Positions 53,796 to 63,033 are shown, numbered from the stretch's first letter. The stretch is DNA of 64,000 nucleotides from Trichodesmium sp050015995 (GCF_050015995.1 NZ_JBNHEP010000208.1:1-64000); one strand, 5' to 3'. A program made the numbers and translations. Notes: generated by a model from the sequence alone, not told the origin.

Positions 53796-56700
53796 TTACT
53801 TTAACGGCATTTTGGCAAAATGTTCTAACAATAATCGATGAATAAAAATATAGCCACCCCCTACTTTTTGTAGAAAAATTAACTGGGTTGCGTAGTCAAG
53901 AAAACGAGAATAATTCCAAGGGATATCACGATTCCACCACAGTATGATACGCAGACTTAAATGTTGAATACAAATCAAACCTGAACCATCTCCTCCAACT
54001 AAGCTAGCACTTAAGCCAAAGCTAACTATATAGACTAATATTAATATCAACATTTGACTCAATGAATTATAACTATCATAATAATTAAGTAATTCTAGAC
54101 CATAATCCATTAATCCAATCAATAGACTGCCAATAATTCCCACTATTAAAAACAAAAGTATGGCATTATATATTGATAACCATATTCCTTGGTTAGTATT
54201 TTCAATGTTTTCTATTTTTTTACCTTTTTCAAATCCACCAATCAATCCAAATATTGTTGAGATTCCTATCACAAAGACTAATCCATAAATTACAGCAATA
54301 ACTACCATTAGATTTAGATAAAATATTTCAATCAAGCTAACAATTACCCCCATAGATAATCCAAAAAATATCCCAAATATTGAATACTTACCTGCTTTTT
54401 TCCATGACCATTCTATTGTACTTACTGGATTAATTACTTCACTTAATCTTGCAAAAATATTGCCAAAAACCATAGCCACAAATATAATAATAAAAATTAG
54501 GCAACTAATTGTCAGAAATGTATTGTGTTGACCTTGAGGATTCCAACCCATTAACCAAATAATTAGTGTATATATTACTCCAGAAATAATTCCTGATTTC
54601 AATCCAGAATTAGATTTATAGTTCATTCCTAGTATTAATCCAGAGATTAATCCAGATATTAAAGAATAGATAATTAACCTGAAATCATAATAAAATACTC
54701 GCCATAAACATAATCCGACAACAATACCAAGCATCAACCCAATAATTGACCTAGTTCCAATACGATATATCCACTTTTGAGTCACAGTATCTAACCAACT
54801 TGGCTGCATCCGTTCAATTAGAAAGACAGTTTCTGACTCGCTTACCATTTGCTTTGCTAACCAACTTAGCCATTTTTTTACTTTCTCTTGAGAATAGAGA
54901 ATATTAACCGAACGACGTTTAAACATTCGCTGAATATAAGCATTAAATAAGTGTTCTTTTAGTTCAGCATTACTGCGACTAGGCAACTCTTCAATTGATA
55001 TTCCTTGATAAGCTAAACTGATAATACTTAAAATTAAAGGAGAACGGGAAAATTCTTGCAATTTAACATCAGATTCTAATGCTTTTCTGACTGCTGCTAA
55101 TTCTGAACCGGCATTTTTTAAATATTCTTGAATTTGCTCTAAACTTAAGGGCTGTAAATATATAGCTGCTTGAAATTTTAACTGACTTGAAAGAGCTTCA
55201 TAATCACGAATCCGGCTACAAACTACTATTTCTGTTTGCCCGTATTCTTGACAGAATTTATTCAAAACATCTACACAATCTTCTCGTTTTTCTCTATTAA
55301 CTTCATCTAAACCATCAAGTAGTAAAAGTAATCTTTGTTCTCCGATCCAAGCTTTACCAATCTGTTGAGAAACTTGATATTTAGTATTTAATTCTATAAC
55401 TAACCAATCAGCGATAGCCTGTTTTTTTCCCTCCCAAGAAGATAGGTTAAAAACAATAGGTATTGGTTGAGTTAAATCGGCTTCAGTTCTATTAATTAAG
55501 TCTCGCGCTAATTCCAATAAAGTTGTAGTTTTTCCAGAACCAGGTTCGCCCAAAATTAATAAAGTTCGACCTGCACCTAACTCATCAAATTTATCAATAA
55601 TTCGAGTACCTGGCGGTAATTCTTGCTGCGGATTTTCTAAATCTTCCCACAGTAAACCCCAAGGACGATTTACTGCATTTTTTCTTTCTTCTAATCCTAG
55701 TTCAATTAATACTTTGCCATGTAATGAAGTTTCTAAAACTCCTTTCACCCAATAATTTTTCACCTTGTTCAACAATATCTGACAGTTCCGATATTCCTGC
55801 CGATCCATTGATAAATTACCATCAGACTTGAGGTGATTTTTATCATCTTTTACTCTCCCCACTTCTGCCAAAACATTATTAATCCAATTTCGACTAAAAA
55901 TTGTTTCGTAGATACGGTTATAAACTTTTAATTTGCCTCGCTGTTGTACGATAGCTCCAGTTAATCTTAATTCTAATTGCTCTGAATTTTGATTAACTTT
56001 TATTCCTTTTGTCTGCAAAATTTTTTGATATAGCAATAATAATCTACGGCTTCGCTCGCTTAATAAGAGGCGGTCGCGAATTGTTCGTAAATGTTGTGGT
56101 TCATCCTGACTTTCCCAATTATTTATGATTAGAGTTTTTACTAAATCTTCTACCCATTCTTTTTCTTTGTTAGTAGGTATAAAAGACTCGGATCTTAGGG
56201 TAAGTTGACACAGTTTTTGAGTCAGAAAAGGTTGCCCTCCAGTCCAATTTAATATTGCTTGTAATGTTCCTTGAGGATTAGTCGATTTTGTCGCTAATCC
56301 TGTGACTAAAGGTTGAGCTTCTGTGAAACTAAAACCAGTTAATTCAATTCCACGACCAATATTAAACGGACTCCGCAGTTTATCTTGAATTAAATCGGAG
56401 GGAGTTGCTACACCAAAAAAAGAAAAAGTTAGACGCTTATATTCTTTATTGTGTGCCCTTTTATCGTAACAAGAACGAATCACTGTAAAAAAATCATCTA
56501 CTTGAAATTTTAAGCTAAGAATACTATCAATTTCATCGATAAAAATTATTATCTTTTGGGGGATTAACTTGAGGATAATCGATTCAATAAATTTACTAAA
56601 ACGTTGCCCATAAGATAAATTATTATGCTCAAACCACCAAGTTGTTAAATCGAAGCGATCGTACAAATCTAAACTACTAACAATACTATCAATTACACTG

Positions 56701-56957
56701 GCGTACCACTGTTCAGGAGTAATATCTAAATTACCAATTGCACTTAAATCAATACCAGCACAAACAATTCCATCCGCTTGTAAAATTTCCATAGTTTGTA
56801 TTCTTAAACTAGACTTACCCATCTGTCTAGAATTAAGAACATAACAAAATTCTCCTGCTTTTAATCCACGATATAATTCTAAATCTGCTTGACGTTTGAT
56901 ATAGGTGGGAGAGTCAACTGCTAAACATCCACCGACTTGATATTGATAATTTGTCAT
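53796..56957 (-). CDS. Two-NTPase membrane protein: AAA-like domain + NACHT + multi-TM
   Basis: 1053 aa. First NTPase: Walker A-like NSRQMGKSSL (42-51, Lys48), Walker B IIIFIDEIDSI (136-146), the AAA_35 arrangement seen at the start of many cyanobacterial STAND proteins. Residues 250-440 are a winged-helix-like and helical linker. The second NTPase is a NACHT domain with Walker A GEPGSGKTTT (470-479) and Walker B LLLLLDGLDEV (543-553), followed by RIRDYEAL sensor-like residues and a helical region to about 700. The last 330 residues form about eight to ten transmembrane helices. STAND proteins act as switches in signalling or conflict; a membrane-embedded output domain is suggestive of that. 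No partner gene is obvious. Confidence 0.92.
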   Translation of the reverse strand: MTNYQYQVGGCLAVDSPTYIKRQADLELYRGLKAGEFCYVLNSRQMGKSSLRIQTMEILQADGIVCAGIDLSAIGNLDITPEQWYASVIDSIVSSLDLYDRFDLTTWWFEHNNLSYGQRFSKFIESIILKLIPQKIIIFIDEIDSILSLKFQVDDFFTVIRSCYDKRAHNKEYKRLTFSFFGVATPSDLIQDKLRSPFNIGRGIELTGFSFTEAQPLVTGLATKSTNPQGTLQAILNWTGGQPFLTQKLCQLTLRSESFIPTNKEKEWVEDLVKTLIINNWESQDEPQHLRTIRDRLLLSERSRRLLLLYQKILQTKGIKVNQNSEQLELRLTGAIVQQRGKLKVYNRIYETIFSRNWINNVLAEVGRVKDDKNHLKSDGNLSMDRQEYRNCQILLNKVKNYWVKGVLETSLHGKVLIELGLEERKNAVNRPWGLLWEDLENPQQELPPGTRIIDKFDELGAGRTLLILGEPGSGKTTTLLELARDLINRTEADLTQPIPIVFNLSSWEGKKQAIADWLVIELNTKYQVSQQIGKAWIGEQRLLLLLDGLDEVNREKREDCVDVLNKFCQEYGQTEIVVCSRIRDYEALSSQLKFQAAIYLQPLSLEQIQEYLKNAGSELAAVRKALESDVKLQEFSRSPLILSIISLAYQGISIEELPSRSNAELKEHLFNAYIQRMFKRRSVNILYSQEKVKKWLSWLAKQMVSESETVFLIERMQPSWLDTVTQKWIYRIGTRSIIGLMLGIVVGLCLWRVFYYDFRLIIYSLISGLISGLILGMNYKSNSGLKSGIISGVIYTLIIWLMGWNPQGQHNTFLTISCLIFIIIFVAMVFGNIFARLSEVINPVSTIEWSWKKAGKYSIFGIFFGLSMGVIVSLIEIFYLNLMVVIAVIYGLVFVIGISTIFGLIGGFEKGKKIENIENTNQGIWLSIYNAILLFLIVGIIGSLLIGLMDYGLELLNYYDSYNSLSQMLILILVYIVSFGLSASLVGGDGSGLICIQHLSLRIILWWNRDIPWNYSRFLDYATQLIFLQKVGGGYIFIHRLLLEHFAKMPLK

Positions 56958-56959
56958 TT

Positions 56960-57000
56960 CATTTATAGCGCTAGGGAATAGGGAACAGGGAATAGGGAAT
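56960..57000. repeat. Heptamer array (gggaata)n
   Basis: TAGCGCTA followed by GGGAATA/GGGAACA units, directly upstream of the NTPase gene start. Same junction as 47330-47370. Confidence 0.75.
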
Positions 57001-57099
57001 AGTAGACTGTTAAAGGGTTTCAGGATTTATAAATTATCAAAATTAGTCATAAATTATTTTTTACCTTTTAACTTGCGCGTAGCCCTATATATTCCTAAT

Positions 57100-57307
57100 C
57101 AGGACTTACGCAAAGGTACTATGGTGTATTGGTGCGTTACGCTAGCGCTAACACACCCTACTGGACCGACACAGCTAATTTAGTGCAAAATTGTAGGGTG
57201 CGTTAGACGGCTTAAATTCAGACTATGAAAGGGATTCAGCAATCCGTCGTAACGCACCATTTTAGATGTGTCAGTCCACTACCAATAGCATTCATGCGTA
57301 AGTCCTG
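57100..57307. mobile_element. MITE family A, copy A5, with a nested element
   Basis: Ends CAGGACTTACGCAAAG / CATGCGTAAGTCCTG. The body equals A6 (57467-57557) except for a 119-bp insertion with TA duplication at 57161-57279. Confidence 0.88.
57161..57279. mobile_element. MITE family I, inserted in A5
   Basis: 119 bp, ends CTGGACCGACACAGCTAA / TTAGATGTGTCAGTCCAC, flanked by TA on both sides. The internal GTAGGGTGCGTTAGACGGCT..CGTAACGCACC unit matches 6722-6800. The empty target is preserved in A6 (ACACACCCTACCAATAGCG). Confidence 0.88.
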
Positions 57308-57356
57308 CCTAATATCAATTTGAAAAAAGAATCCCATACTTAGCTAAAATTTTAAT

Positions 57357-57462
57357 TACAGCGCTTTCCGTTGTTATGAGGTACACCCATCGCGGGCAAG
57401 ATGCCAGCACTACAAGATTTGCACCATTTACTCTGTACCTCATTTGTCAGAAATCTGCTGTA
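57357..57462. mobile_element. MITE family F copy
   Basis: Ends TACAGCGCTTTCCG / AGAAATCTGCTGTA, with GAGGTACA..TGTACCTC as inner arms. It lies between A5 and A6. Confidence 0.65.
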
Positions 57463-57466
57463 TTAA

Positions 57467-57557
57467 CAGGACTTACGCAAAGGCACTATATATAGAGTCT
57501 TGGTGCGTTACGCTAGCGCTAACACACCCTACCAATAGCGTTCATCCGTAAATCCTG
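57467..57557. mobile_element. MITE family A, copy A6 (empty-site relative of A5)
   Basis: 91 bp, ends CAGGACTTACGCAAAG / CATCCGTAAATCCTG. The central GGTGCGTTACGCTAGCGCTAACACACC is shared with A5. Confidence 0.85.
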
Positions 57558-57637
57558 TACATTTAATTATACTTAACTACTTATTTTTCGGTATTGCATA
57601 ATTGTGGGATGATTTTGTTAGAGAGGATCGAGCATAA

Positions 57638-57675
57638 TCCCCGTGTCCCCGTGTCCCCGTGTCTCCGTGTCAGCC
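57638..57675. repeat. Octamer tandem repeat (ccccgtgt)n
   Basis: Four copies of CCCCGTGT, the last with one change, just beyond the 3' end of the antiporter gene. Confidence 0.85.
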
Positions 57676-57701
57676 TCAATCATCCCAGTATTCAGCAACG
57701 C

Positions 57702-59261
57702 CTATTTTTCAAACACCTCTGCCAAAAGTGGCGACACATTATTATTCAACTTACCCCCTCGAATAAACTCAGCATAAGTATCCGCCTCAATATCTATCAA
57801 CTCTTCCTGTAATAATTCCATATCCAACTGTACTAACTGAGAATGTTCCGCCTGCATTTTATCAATTTTCTCCTGCAACTGCTTTAACTCCCCTTGCAAA
57901 AACTCTGCCTGATAACGATAATATTCTGGGTCAATTTCCTGGCGCCTTACTAACTCAGAAACATAATTAAGTACCCGGTTTAAAGCTACACGACGAGCGA
58001 TCGCCTCCATATATTCCTGACGTAGCGGTTGGTCGCCTATTAAACCTAATATTTGTAACATTGACTGAGTGGTTAAACCTTGCACTAACAATGTAAACAA
58101 TACCACCCCAAATACAACTGCTGTAATTTCATCTCGTCCAGGCAAAACTACAGGTACACTCAAAACTAGAGCAATAGAAACTGAACCTCGTAAACCTCCC
58201 CACCAAAGCAAAGTCTGTTCTCTTAAATCAATATTTGAGTTAGCTACCAAATTACTCAAAGCACTCAAACCATAAACCGAAATTGCTCGTGCAATAATCA
58301 CCGCTCCAATAGCAACTACTATCAATACTATATTATCTGCCAAAATTGTATATTGAATTTGGTCGCCTATTAACAAAAACACTATGGAGTTAACAAAAAA
58401 CGCCACAAACTCCCAAAATTCACTAACTATTAACCGAGTGCGTGGGTTCATCCCAATGCGGGAACCAAAATTACCTAAAATTAAACCAACCGTGACAACC
58501 CCAATAACTCCCGAACCTCCTAATTTTTCTGTAATTATATAAGTACCATAAGCAGATACCAAAGTTAGAGACTGTTCCACCAAAGGTAGATCGAAACGTT
58601 GGGTGAGGTAAGAAATGCCAAAACCAACCAACGAACCAATACCAATACCAATACCAACAAAACTGAGAAAAGTTAATAGAGATTCTGAAATCGAAAATTT
58701 ATCGACTGTTCCTAATGGAATTCCTACTAACAATGTAAAAGCAACAACTGCCACCCCATCATTAAATAAACTTTCTCCTTCCATTAGGGTGCGTAACCGT
58801 TTACTTGCTCCTAATTCTTTTAATAAAGCAACAACAGAAATAGGGTCCGTTGCTGATAAACTAGCTCCGACCAAAAAGGCGATCGCTAAAGGAATGCCAG
58901 TGAAAAAATTTAAACCATAAGCAATACCAACCACCGAAATAATTACACCGAAAATAGCAAAAAATCCCACCGGAACTAAGTCTCGTTTTAAGTCTCGCCA
59001 GTTCAAATTCCAAGCAGCTTCAAATAATAGGGGAGGCAAGAAAATTTCCAGGATTAATTCAGGAGATAAACTGACTAATCTTATATCAATAAATGCCAGA
59101 ATTAATCCCACAATTACTAATAATAATGTAAAGGGAATTCGACGGAACAAACTAAAAACTCGCGAGAGAGTAGCTACACTCAGAGAAACAGAAAGAACTA
59201 AAAGAAATTGTTCTAAGTTTTGTTCAATAACTGTTTCAGTTACTGCAGTTTCTACTGCCAT
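57702..59261 (-). CDS. Na+/H+ antiporter, CPA1 family
   Basis: 519 aa from ATG 59261, which has AGGAG seven bases upstream; the longer frame to 59297 lacks a ribosome site. About 12-13 transmembrane helices. CPA1 motifs are intact: LPPLLFEAAWNL, GASLSATDPISVVALLKE and EGESLFNDGVAVV (the ion-binding Asp region). A cytosolic C-terminal tail of about 110 residues is charged and partly coiled. It would exchange Na+ for H+ across the plasma membrane or thylakoid for salt and pH balance. It is monocistronic. Confidence 0.93.
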   Translation of the reverse strand: MAVETAVTETVIEQNLEQFLLVLSVSLSVATLSRVFSLFRRIPFTLLLVIVGLILAFIDIRLVSLSPELILEIFLPPLLFEAAWNLNWRDLKRDLVPVGFFAIFGVIISVVGIAYGLNFFTGIPLAIAFLVGASLSATDPISVVALLKELGASKRLRTLMEGESLFNDGVAVVAFTLLVGIPLGTVDKFSISESLLTFLSFVGIGIGIGSLVGFGISYLTQRFDLPLVEQSLTLVSAYGTYIITEKLGGSGVIGVVTVGLILGNFGSRIGMNPRTRLIVSEFWEFVAFFVNSIVFLLIGDQIQYTILADNIVLIVVAIGAVIIARAISVYGLSALSNLVANSNIDLREQTLLWWGGLRGSVSIALVLSVPVVLPGRDEITAVVFGVVLFTLLVQGLTTQSMLQILGLIGDQPLRQEYMEAIARRVALNRVLNYVSELVRRQEIDPEYYRYQAEFLQGELKQLQEKIDKMQAEHSQLVQLDMELLQEELIDIEADTYAEFIRGGKLNNNVSPLLAEVFEK

Positions 59262-59362
59262 AAATATACTCCTAAATTCAAATAAAATTATCAGCATTTC
59301 CTGCGGAATGCCGAGCTAAAAGCTGTCAGCTATTAGCTATCAGCATTGATTGCTGTCTAATA

Positions 59363-59456
59363 GACATCTGGTGATAATTAAAAATCAAATCAATTATCGT
59401 CCATAAATCATTAATTCTTTCCCCCTACTCCCTACTCCCTCTTTTCCGCAGAGGTC
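59363..59456. mobile_element. MITE family C copy with TA flanks
   Basis: 94 bp, ends GACATCTGG / GCAGAGGTC (worn), flanked by TA. AAAAATCAAATCAATT and CTCCCTA heptamers inside place it with 26644-26757. Confidence 0.8.
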
Positions 59457-59510
59457 TAATATTCTGATGTTATTTAAAATCTTTATTTGTGGGTATTCAA
59501 ACAGAGATGA

Positions 59511-59627
59511 TACAGCATTTTTCAGGATAGTGAGGTACAGTTAAACATTATCTCTATTTCTTCTTCCCCACTCTCTGCTCTCTACTTCCCCAGAACTTTG
59601 TACCTCCAAATTGTGGAAAACTGCTAT
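59511..59627. mobile_element. MITE family F-like copy
   Basis: Ends TACAGCATTTTTCAG / TGGAAAACTGCTATA and inner GAGGTACAG / TTTGTACCTC arms, as in 57357-57462. Confidence 0.55.
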
Positions 59628-59641
59628 ATTAGCAATAAAAT

Positions 59642-59676
59642 GCCGACTGTTTCTTCTAGTTAGAATAACAGTCGGC
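59642..59676 (-). terminator. Rho-independent terminator of psbY
   Basis: Perfect 10-bp stem GCCGACTGTT/AACAGTCGGC with a 15-base loop. Read on the minus strand it is followed by a T-rich stretch (ATTTTATT). It lies 27 bases after the psbY stop. Confidence 0.88.
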
Positions 59677-59702
59677 ACTTTAACACAAAGGTAATACTTG
59701 TT

Positions 59703-59828
59703 TTAGGCTTCTTTATTTAAGAACTTTTGCAGTTGTTGGAGAGCAAGAACACCAATATTAAATACAGCCCAACCACCAGCAGCAAGTATAGGTAATAGAA
59801 CGATTAACAAGCGAAAGTCAAAATCCAT
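59703..59828 (-). CDS. psbY: PsbY, photosystem II protein Y
   Basis: 41 aa: MDFDFRLLIVLLPILAAGGW, then AVFNIGVLALQQLQKFLNKE and a final Ala. A single transmembrane helix with the conserved LLPxLAAxGWAVxNIG pattern identifies PsbY, a peripheral low-mass subunit near cytochrome b559 in photosystem II. A textbook ribosome site AGGAGG lies seven bases before ATG 59828, and a strong terminator follows. It is monocistronic. This directly shows an oxygenic phototroph. Confidence 0.95.
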   Translation of the reverse strand: MDFDFRLLIVLLPILAAGGWAVFNIGVLALQQLQKFLNKEA

Positions 59829-60002
59829 TTATTCTCCTCCTAAAGATTTAAAAATATTTTTCTCTATTCCTTAATAGTATCGCAATTTTAATTTTATGTT
59901 AAGCTTTACTTATATAACTTTTGACTATTGAATTTTGACTTTTGACTTAATTAGGGAAAAGATTAATTATTGATATTTCCTTAAATTAACTTTTGACTCG
60001 AG

Positions 60003-60093
60003 CGGTACTTAACGCAGAGGTACTATATATAGAGTGCAAAAACTATAGCGCTATAGTTTTTAACACTACATACATGGTCTGTGCATAAATCCT
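60003..60093. mobile_element. MITE family A, copy A7 (degenerate)
   Basis: Worn ends GGTACTTAACGCAGAGG / CTGTGCATAAATCCT with central AACTATAGCGCTATAGTT palindrome. It lies between psbY and the carbonic-anhydrase-like gene. Confidence 0.65.
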
Positions 60094-60095
60094 AT

Positions 60096-60623
60096 TTACT
60101 TTGTAAACCCAATATCAGTTCCTTTACCAGCATGAACCAAAGCTAACTTTTCATAACGTTCAGCGTGTTCAAGCAAATCAGCAGTTTCTTGTTCCGAAAG
60201 CTCCCGAACTTTTTTTGCAGGTACTCCCACCACCAGAGATGAAGGCGGTACATCCTTCGTAACAATAGAACCAGCTCCAATCATACTACCCGCTCCTACT
60301 CGTACACCATTCAAAATTACAGCTCCAATGCCAATTAAACAACCTCTTTCTATATAAGCTGAGTGAATCACAGCTTGATGTCCAACCGTTACACTATCTT
60401 CTAACACAGTTGGTATTCCAGGGTCTCCATGAAGGACTGCCCCATCTTGGACATTGCTATGGTCTCCAATAATAATTTTTTCTACATCCCCCCGGACTAC
60501 AGCTCCATACCAAATACTAGCTCCTATACCTACTTCTACTTTGCCCATAACTGTAGCGTTATCTGCGACAAAAGCAGCTTTCGATAAATCTGGAGGAGAC
60601 CAAAAACAGGGCTGATTTGACAT
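60096..60623 (-). CDS. Gamma-carbonic-anhydrase-like (left-handed beta-helix) protein
   Basis: 175 aa hexapeptide-repeat protein. The metal-binding histidines are at His65 (VLHGDPG), His82 (VGHQAVIH) and His87, as in the gamma-CA/YrdA/PaaY group. Coils such as IGIGAVILNGVRVGAGSMIG and the C-terminal amphipathic helix complete a full-length member. Whether it has carbonic anhydrase activity is unclear; many small homologues lack measurable activity. It is separate from any ccm genes in view. Confidence 0.93.
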   Translation of the reverse strand: MSNQPCFWSPPDLSKAAFVADNATVMGKVEVGIGASIWYGAVVRGDVEKIIIGDHSNVQDGAVLHGDPGIPTVLEDSVTVGHQAVIHSAYIERGCLIGIGAVILNGVRVGAGSMIGAGSIVTKDVPPSSLVVGVPAKKVRELSEQETADLLEHAERYEKLALVHAGKGTDIGFTK

Positions 60624-60832
60624 TATTTCGTTAATATTGATTGATATTTGCCTAATCAGAATTTTATCATCAGAAACTGCTTACCTCATAATTAAACTTA
60701 AGAGTTTAATGTACTGCCTACTTAGAGTAGCTCTTCTATAGTTGCTAGTATCAAATTCTCTTGCACAACCTTAAATTGGCATTGCTGAATCAAAGGATGA
60801 ATATAAGTAATACCAAATTCAAAAAAGGTCGT

Positions 60833-60986
60833 TATATCACGTCCGGTTGAAGACTTACACTTTAGAGGAAGGAAGGCAGAGGGCAGAAGGCAGCTATGCT
60901 GAAGGTAATATTGGTTTAAAGGGAGAAGGTTTTTTGGTCGCGTAAGCGGAACGGAGTTATATCGCTGATTATCCGGACATGATATT
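60833..60986. mobile_element. MITE family B copy
   Basis: Ends TTATATCACGTCCGG / ATCCGGACATGATATTA. The core contains GGAAGGCAGAGGGCAGAAGG, as in the 8851-8956 copy (CTTCTGCCTTCCTTCTACC, inverted). Confidence 0.75.
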
Positions 60987-61119
60987 ACAGTAAAAAAGGG
61001 AATAGGTAATAGATAATAGGGAAAAACCTTGCTCTTTTTTGAATTTTCCTATATAGGAAAATTCAGGTCTTCCCTAACTACAAAAAAAGTTAATGTAGCA
61101 TTATTTTTTGAAATTGGTA

Positions 61120-61215
61120 TAAGTGGGGCGAGCATCCTGCCTGCCCTAAAATATAAGGAACAGGCAAGATGCCCATTCTACAAAACTATTAAAATCATCC
61201 CCTATTTATGCAACC
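61120..61215. repeat. Dispersed repeat, copy of 5581-5690
   Basis: GGCGAGCATCCTGCCTGCCC, GGAACAGGCAAGATGCCCATTC, TTAAAATCATCCC and TTTATGCAAC in the same order as 5581-5690. The stretch up to 61437 also holds GGATACGGCGAG / CTCGCCGTATCC (61312-61345) as a hairpin. Confidence 0.75.
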
Positions 61216-61437
61216 TCCCTTAATTACAATTTTAAGCCTCCCCTATTCAAGGGAATAAAAAGCGGTATTTTCAGCTATCGCCGACTTGAATTGCGGAGCT
61301 TTCCGTCGATTGGATACGGCGAGGAAAACTCGCCGTATCCAATCGACCAAGAGAAAAGAAATTTCATATTTTAAGCCTCCCAATACAGCTGGAGGTACTA
61401 ATAACTGATAACTAATAACTAATAACTAATAACTGAA

Positions 61438-61959
61438 ATGACCCAATTCTCCACCAACCCCGCTCTCCAATATCCAATCTTTGGTCCTGAGATTCAGTGT
61501 CCCCACTGTCACCAGACCATTCCAGCTCTCACCCTAACAGATACTTATTTATGTCCTCGTCATGGGGCATTTGAAGCTGACCCAAATACTGGTGAATTGT
61601 TTCATCTTCACTCTGGCCGTCACTGGCGCGTCTGGAATAATCAGTGGTATCGGCAACATACTCATCCCGACGGTATTAGGTTTGAAATCCATGAGGCTCT
61701 CGACCGACTTTATACTCAAGGATATAGGGCAACTCGAGTGATTATTGCTCAAAGATATCGGGACTTAGTTAGTGCTTATTTGGAACGTAGTACTCCTTGG
61801 CGTGCTAATTCCGACTCTTGTCTAGCAAAACTTTATGGTTTACCTGTAGAATTTAGTCCTGACCCAAAGGATGAACCTTGTTGGGAAGTAATTAATTTTC
61901 AATTGGACAAAGAGGAAGGAGTACCTGTTAGGTATCCTTATTTTCGATTGTTTGAGTAA
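61438..61959 (+). CDS. TIGR02652-type conserved cyanobacterial protein
   Basis: 173 aa. A zinc-ribbon-like N terminus (IQCPHCHQTIPALTLTDTYL, CPRHGAF) is followed by a conserved region rich in Trp, His and Arg (HSGRHWRVWNNQWYRQHTHP, GIRFEIHEALDRLYTQGY). This matches my memory of the TIGR02652 family, found only in cyanobacteria and of unknown function. Two Cys pairs could bind a metal. No other domain is seen. Confidence 0.82.
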   Translation: MTQFSTNPALQYPIFGPEIQCPHCHQTIPALTLTDTYLCPRHGAFEADPNTGELFHLHSGRHWRVWNNQWYRQHTHPDGIRFEIHEALDRLYTQGYRATRVIIAQRYRDLVSAYLERSTPWRANSDSCLAKLYGLPVEFSPDPKDEPCWEVINFQLDKEEGVPVRYPYFRLFE

Positions 61960-62024
61960 CTTTACTTTGAAACTTTAAAGGTAGAAAATTAATCTTGGGA
62001 GTAAAGTTTATTTGATTAGGATAA

Positions 62025-62459
62025 ATGCACCATGCTTCGATTCGGACTGCTAATATTCATCGAGCGATCGCTTTCTATGAAAAATTAGGTTTTATAGTTT
62101 GTGAACGCTTTACCACAGGTTATACTTTAGCCTGTTGGATGGAAGGATTAAATGGTAGAATTGAACTAATTCAAATTCCCGAACCTAAGCCTGCACCTGA
62201 TGCTTTTGGGGATGAACATTATGTCGGATATTATCATTTATCATTTGATTTGACTGAAAATGTTGCAGATTTACCCAGTTGGTTAAGTTCTTTAAAACAA
62301 CAGTTTTACTCAGCAGCAATAGAAGAACCTGAAATGTTTGAACCGTTAAAAATTCTGTTAGAACCTACTCAACAAATGATTGGAAATAATGTTTATGAAG
62401 TGGCGTTTATTGCAGATAGTGATGGTTTACCTCTAGAGTTTATTAGGCAGTTAAATTAA
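62025..62459 (+). CDS. VOC (glyoxalase/bleomycin-resistance) family protein
   Basis: 144 aa with two beta-alpha-beta-beta-beta units: HASIRTANIHRAIAFYEKLG with His2/His3 near the first strand, ELIQIP, YYHLSFDLTE, and YEVAFIADSDGLPLEFI with the C-terminal Glu. These fit a metal-binding VOC fold. A lactoylglutathione lyase-like activity is possible, but substrate residues cannot be judged. It lies 65 bp downstream of the TIGR02652 gene and may share its transcript. Confidence 0.88.
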   Translation: MHHASIRTANIHRAIAFYEKLGFIVCERFTTGYTLACWMEGLNGRIELIQIPEPKPAPDAFGDEHYVGYYHLSFDLTENVADLPSWLSSLKQQFYSAAIEEPEMFEPLKILLEPTQQMIGNNVYEVAFIADSDGLPLEFIRQLN

Positions 62460-62563
62460 AGGGAATAGGAAATAGAATAGAAATAAAGATAGGTCTACTT
62501 CATTAGTCTGAGAAACCCTATCTATAAATACTAATCTAATCCTAAATGATTTGTGAAAAAAAC

Positions 62564-62622
62564 TGTAGGGGTTTGGTCTCCAAACCCAAACAAAACAGGG
62601 ATTTGGAAACCAAACCCCTACA
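62564..62622. repeat. Hairpin TGTAGGGGTTTGGT
   Basis: Long inverted repeat TGTAGGGGTTTGGT..CCAAAC / TTTGG..ACCAAACCCCTACA between the VOC and PepSY genes. It could reduce read-through transcription. Confidence 0.75.
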
Positions 62623-62682
62623 ATAAAATCTGACAACGTAATCGCAGATTGCCATATTTATACATCGTAGAATAATAGTCAA

Positions 62683-63033
62683 ATGAAAATTGAATTTAAT
62701 AAAATCAAACAACAATTTCGTAAATTCCATAGAATAGTCGCGCCAATAGTTTTCCTGCCATTATTTTTGACTGTAATTACAGGGATAGCTTACCGACTCA
62801 GTAGAAATTGGTTTGGATTATCCAAAGACCAGACACATTTTTTAATGGTAATTCATGAAGGTGGATTTCTCGGCAATCAAATTAAACCTTTTTATGTATT
62901 ATTAGATGGTATGGCCTTAATATGGATGTTAATAACAGGTATTGTTATCAGCGGTTTATTTAGTAAAAAAGGTAAGAATAAACCAACAGAAAATACAGAA
63001 TCAAAAGCAATTTTAACGAAGTCAGAAAACTAA
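62683..63033 (+). CDS. Small PepSY-type membrane protein
   Basis: 116 aa with two or three transmembrane segments (IVAPIVFLPLFLTVITGIAY; PFYVLLDGMALIWMLITGIVI) and the motif FRKFHRIVAP..TGIAYRL. This is typical of short PepSY-associated TM proteins, where a His (FHR) and a second His (VIHEG) may touch heme or metal. A polar, charged tail of 25 residues ends the protein. Role unknown. Confidence 0.8.
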   Translation: MKIEFNKIKQQFRKFHRIVAPIVFLPLFLTVITGIAYRLSRNWFGLSKDQTHFLMVIHEGGFLGNQIKPFYVLLDGMALIWMLITGIVISGLFSKKGKNKPTENTESKAILTKSEN

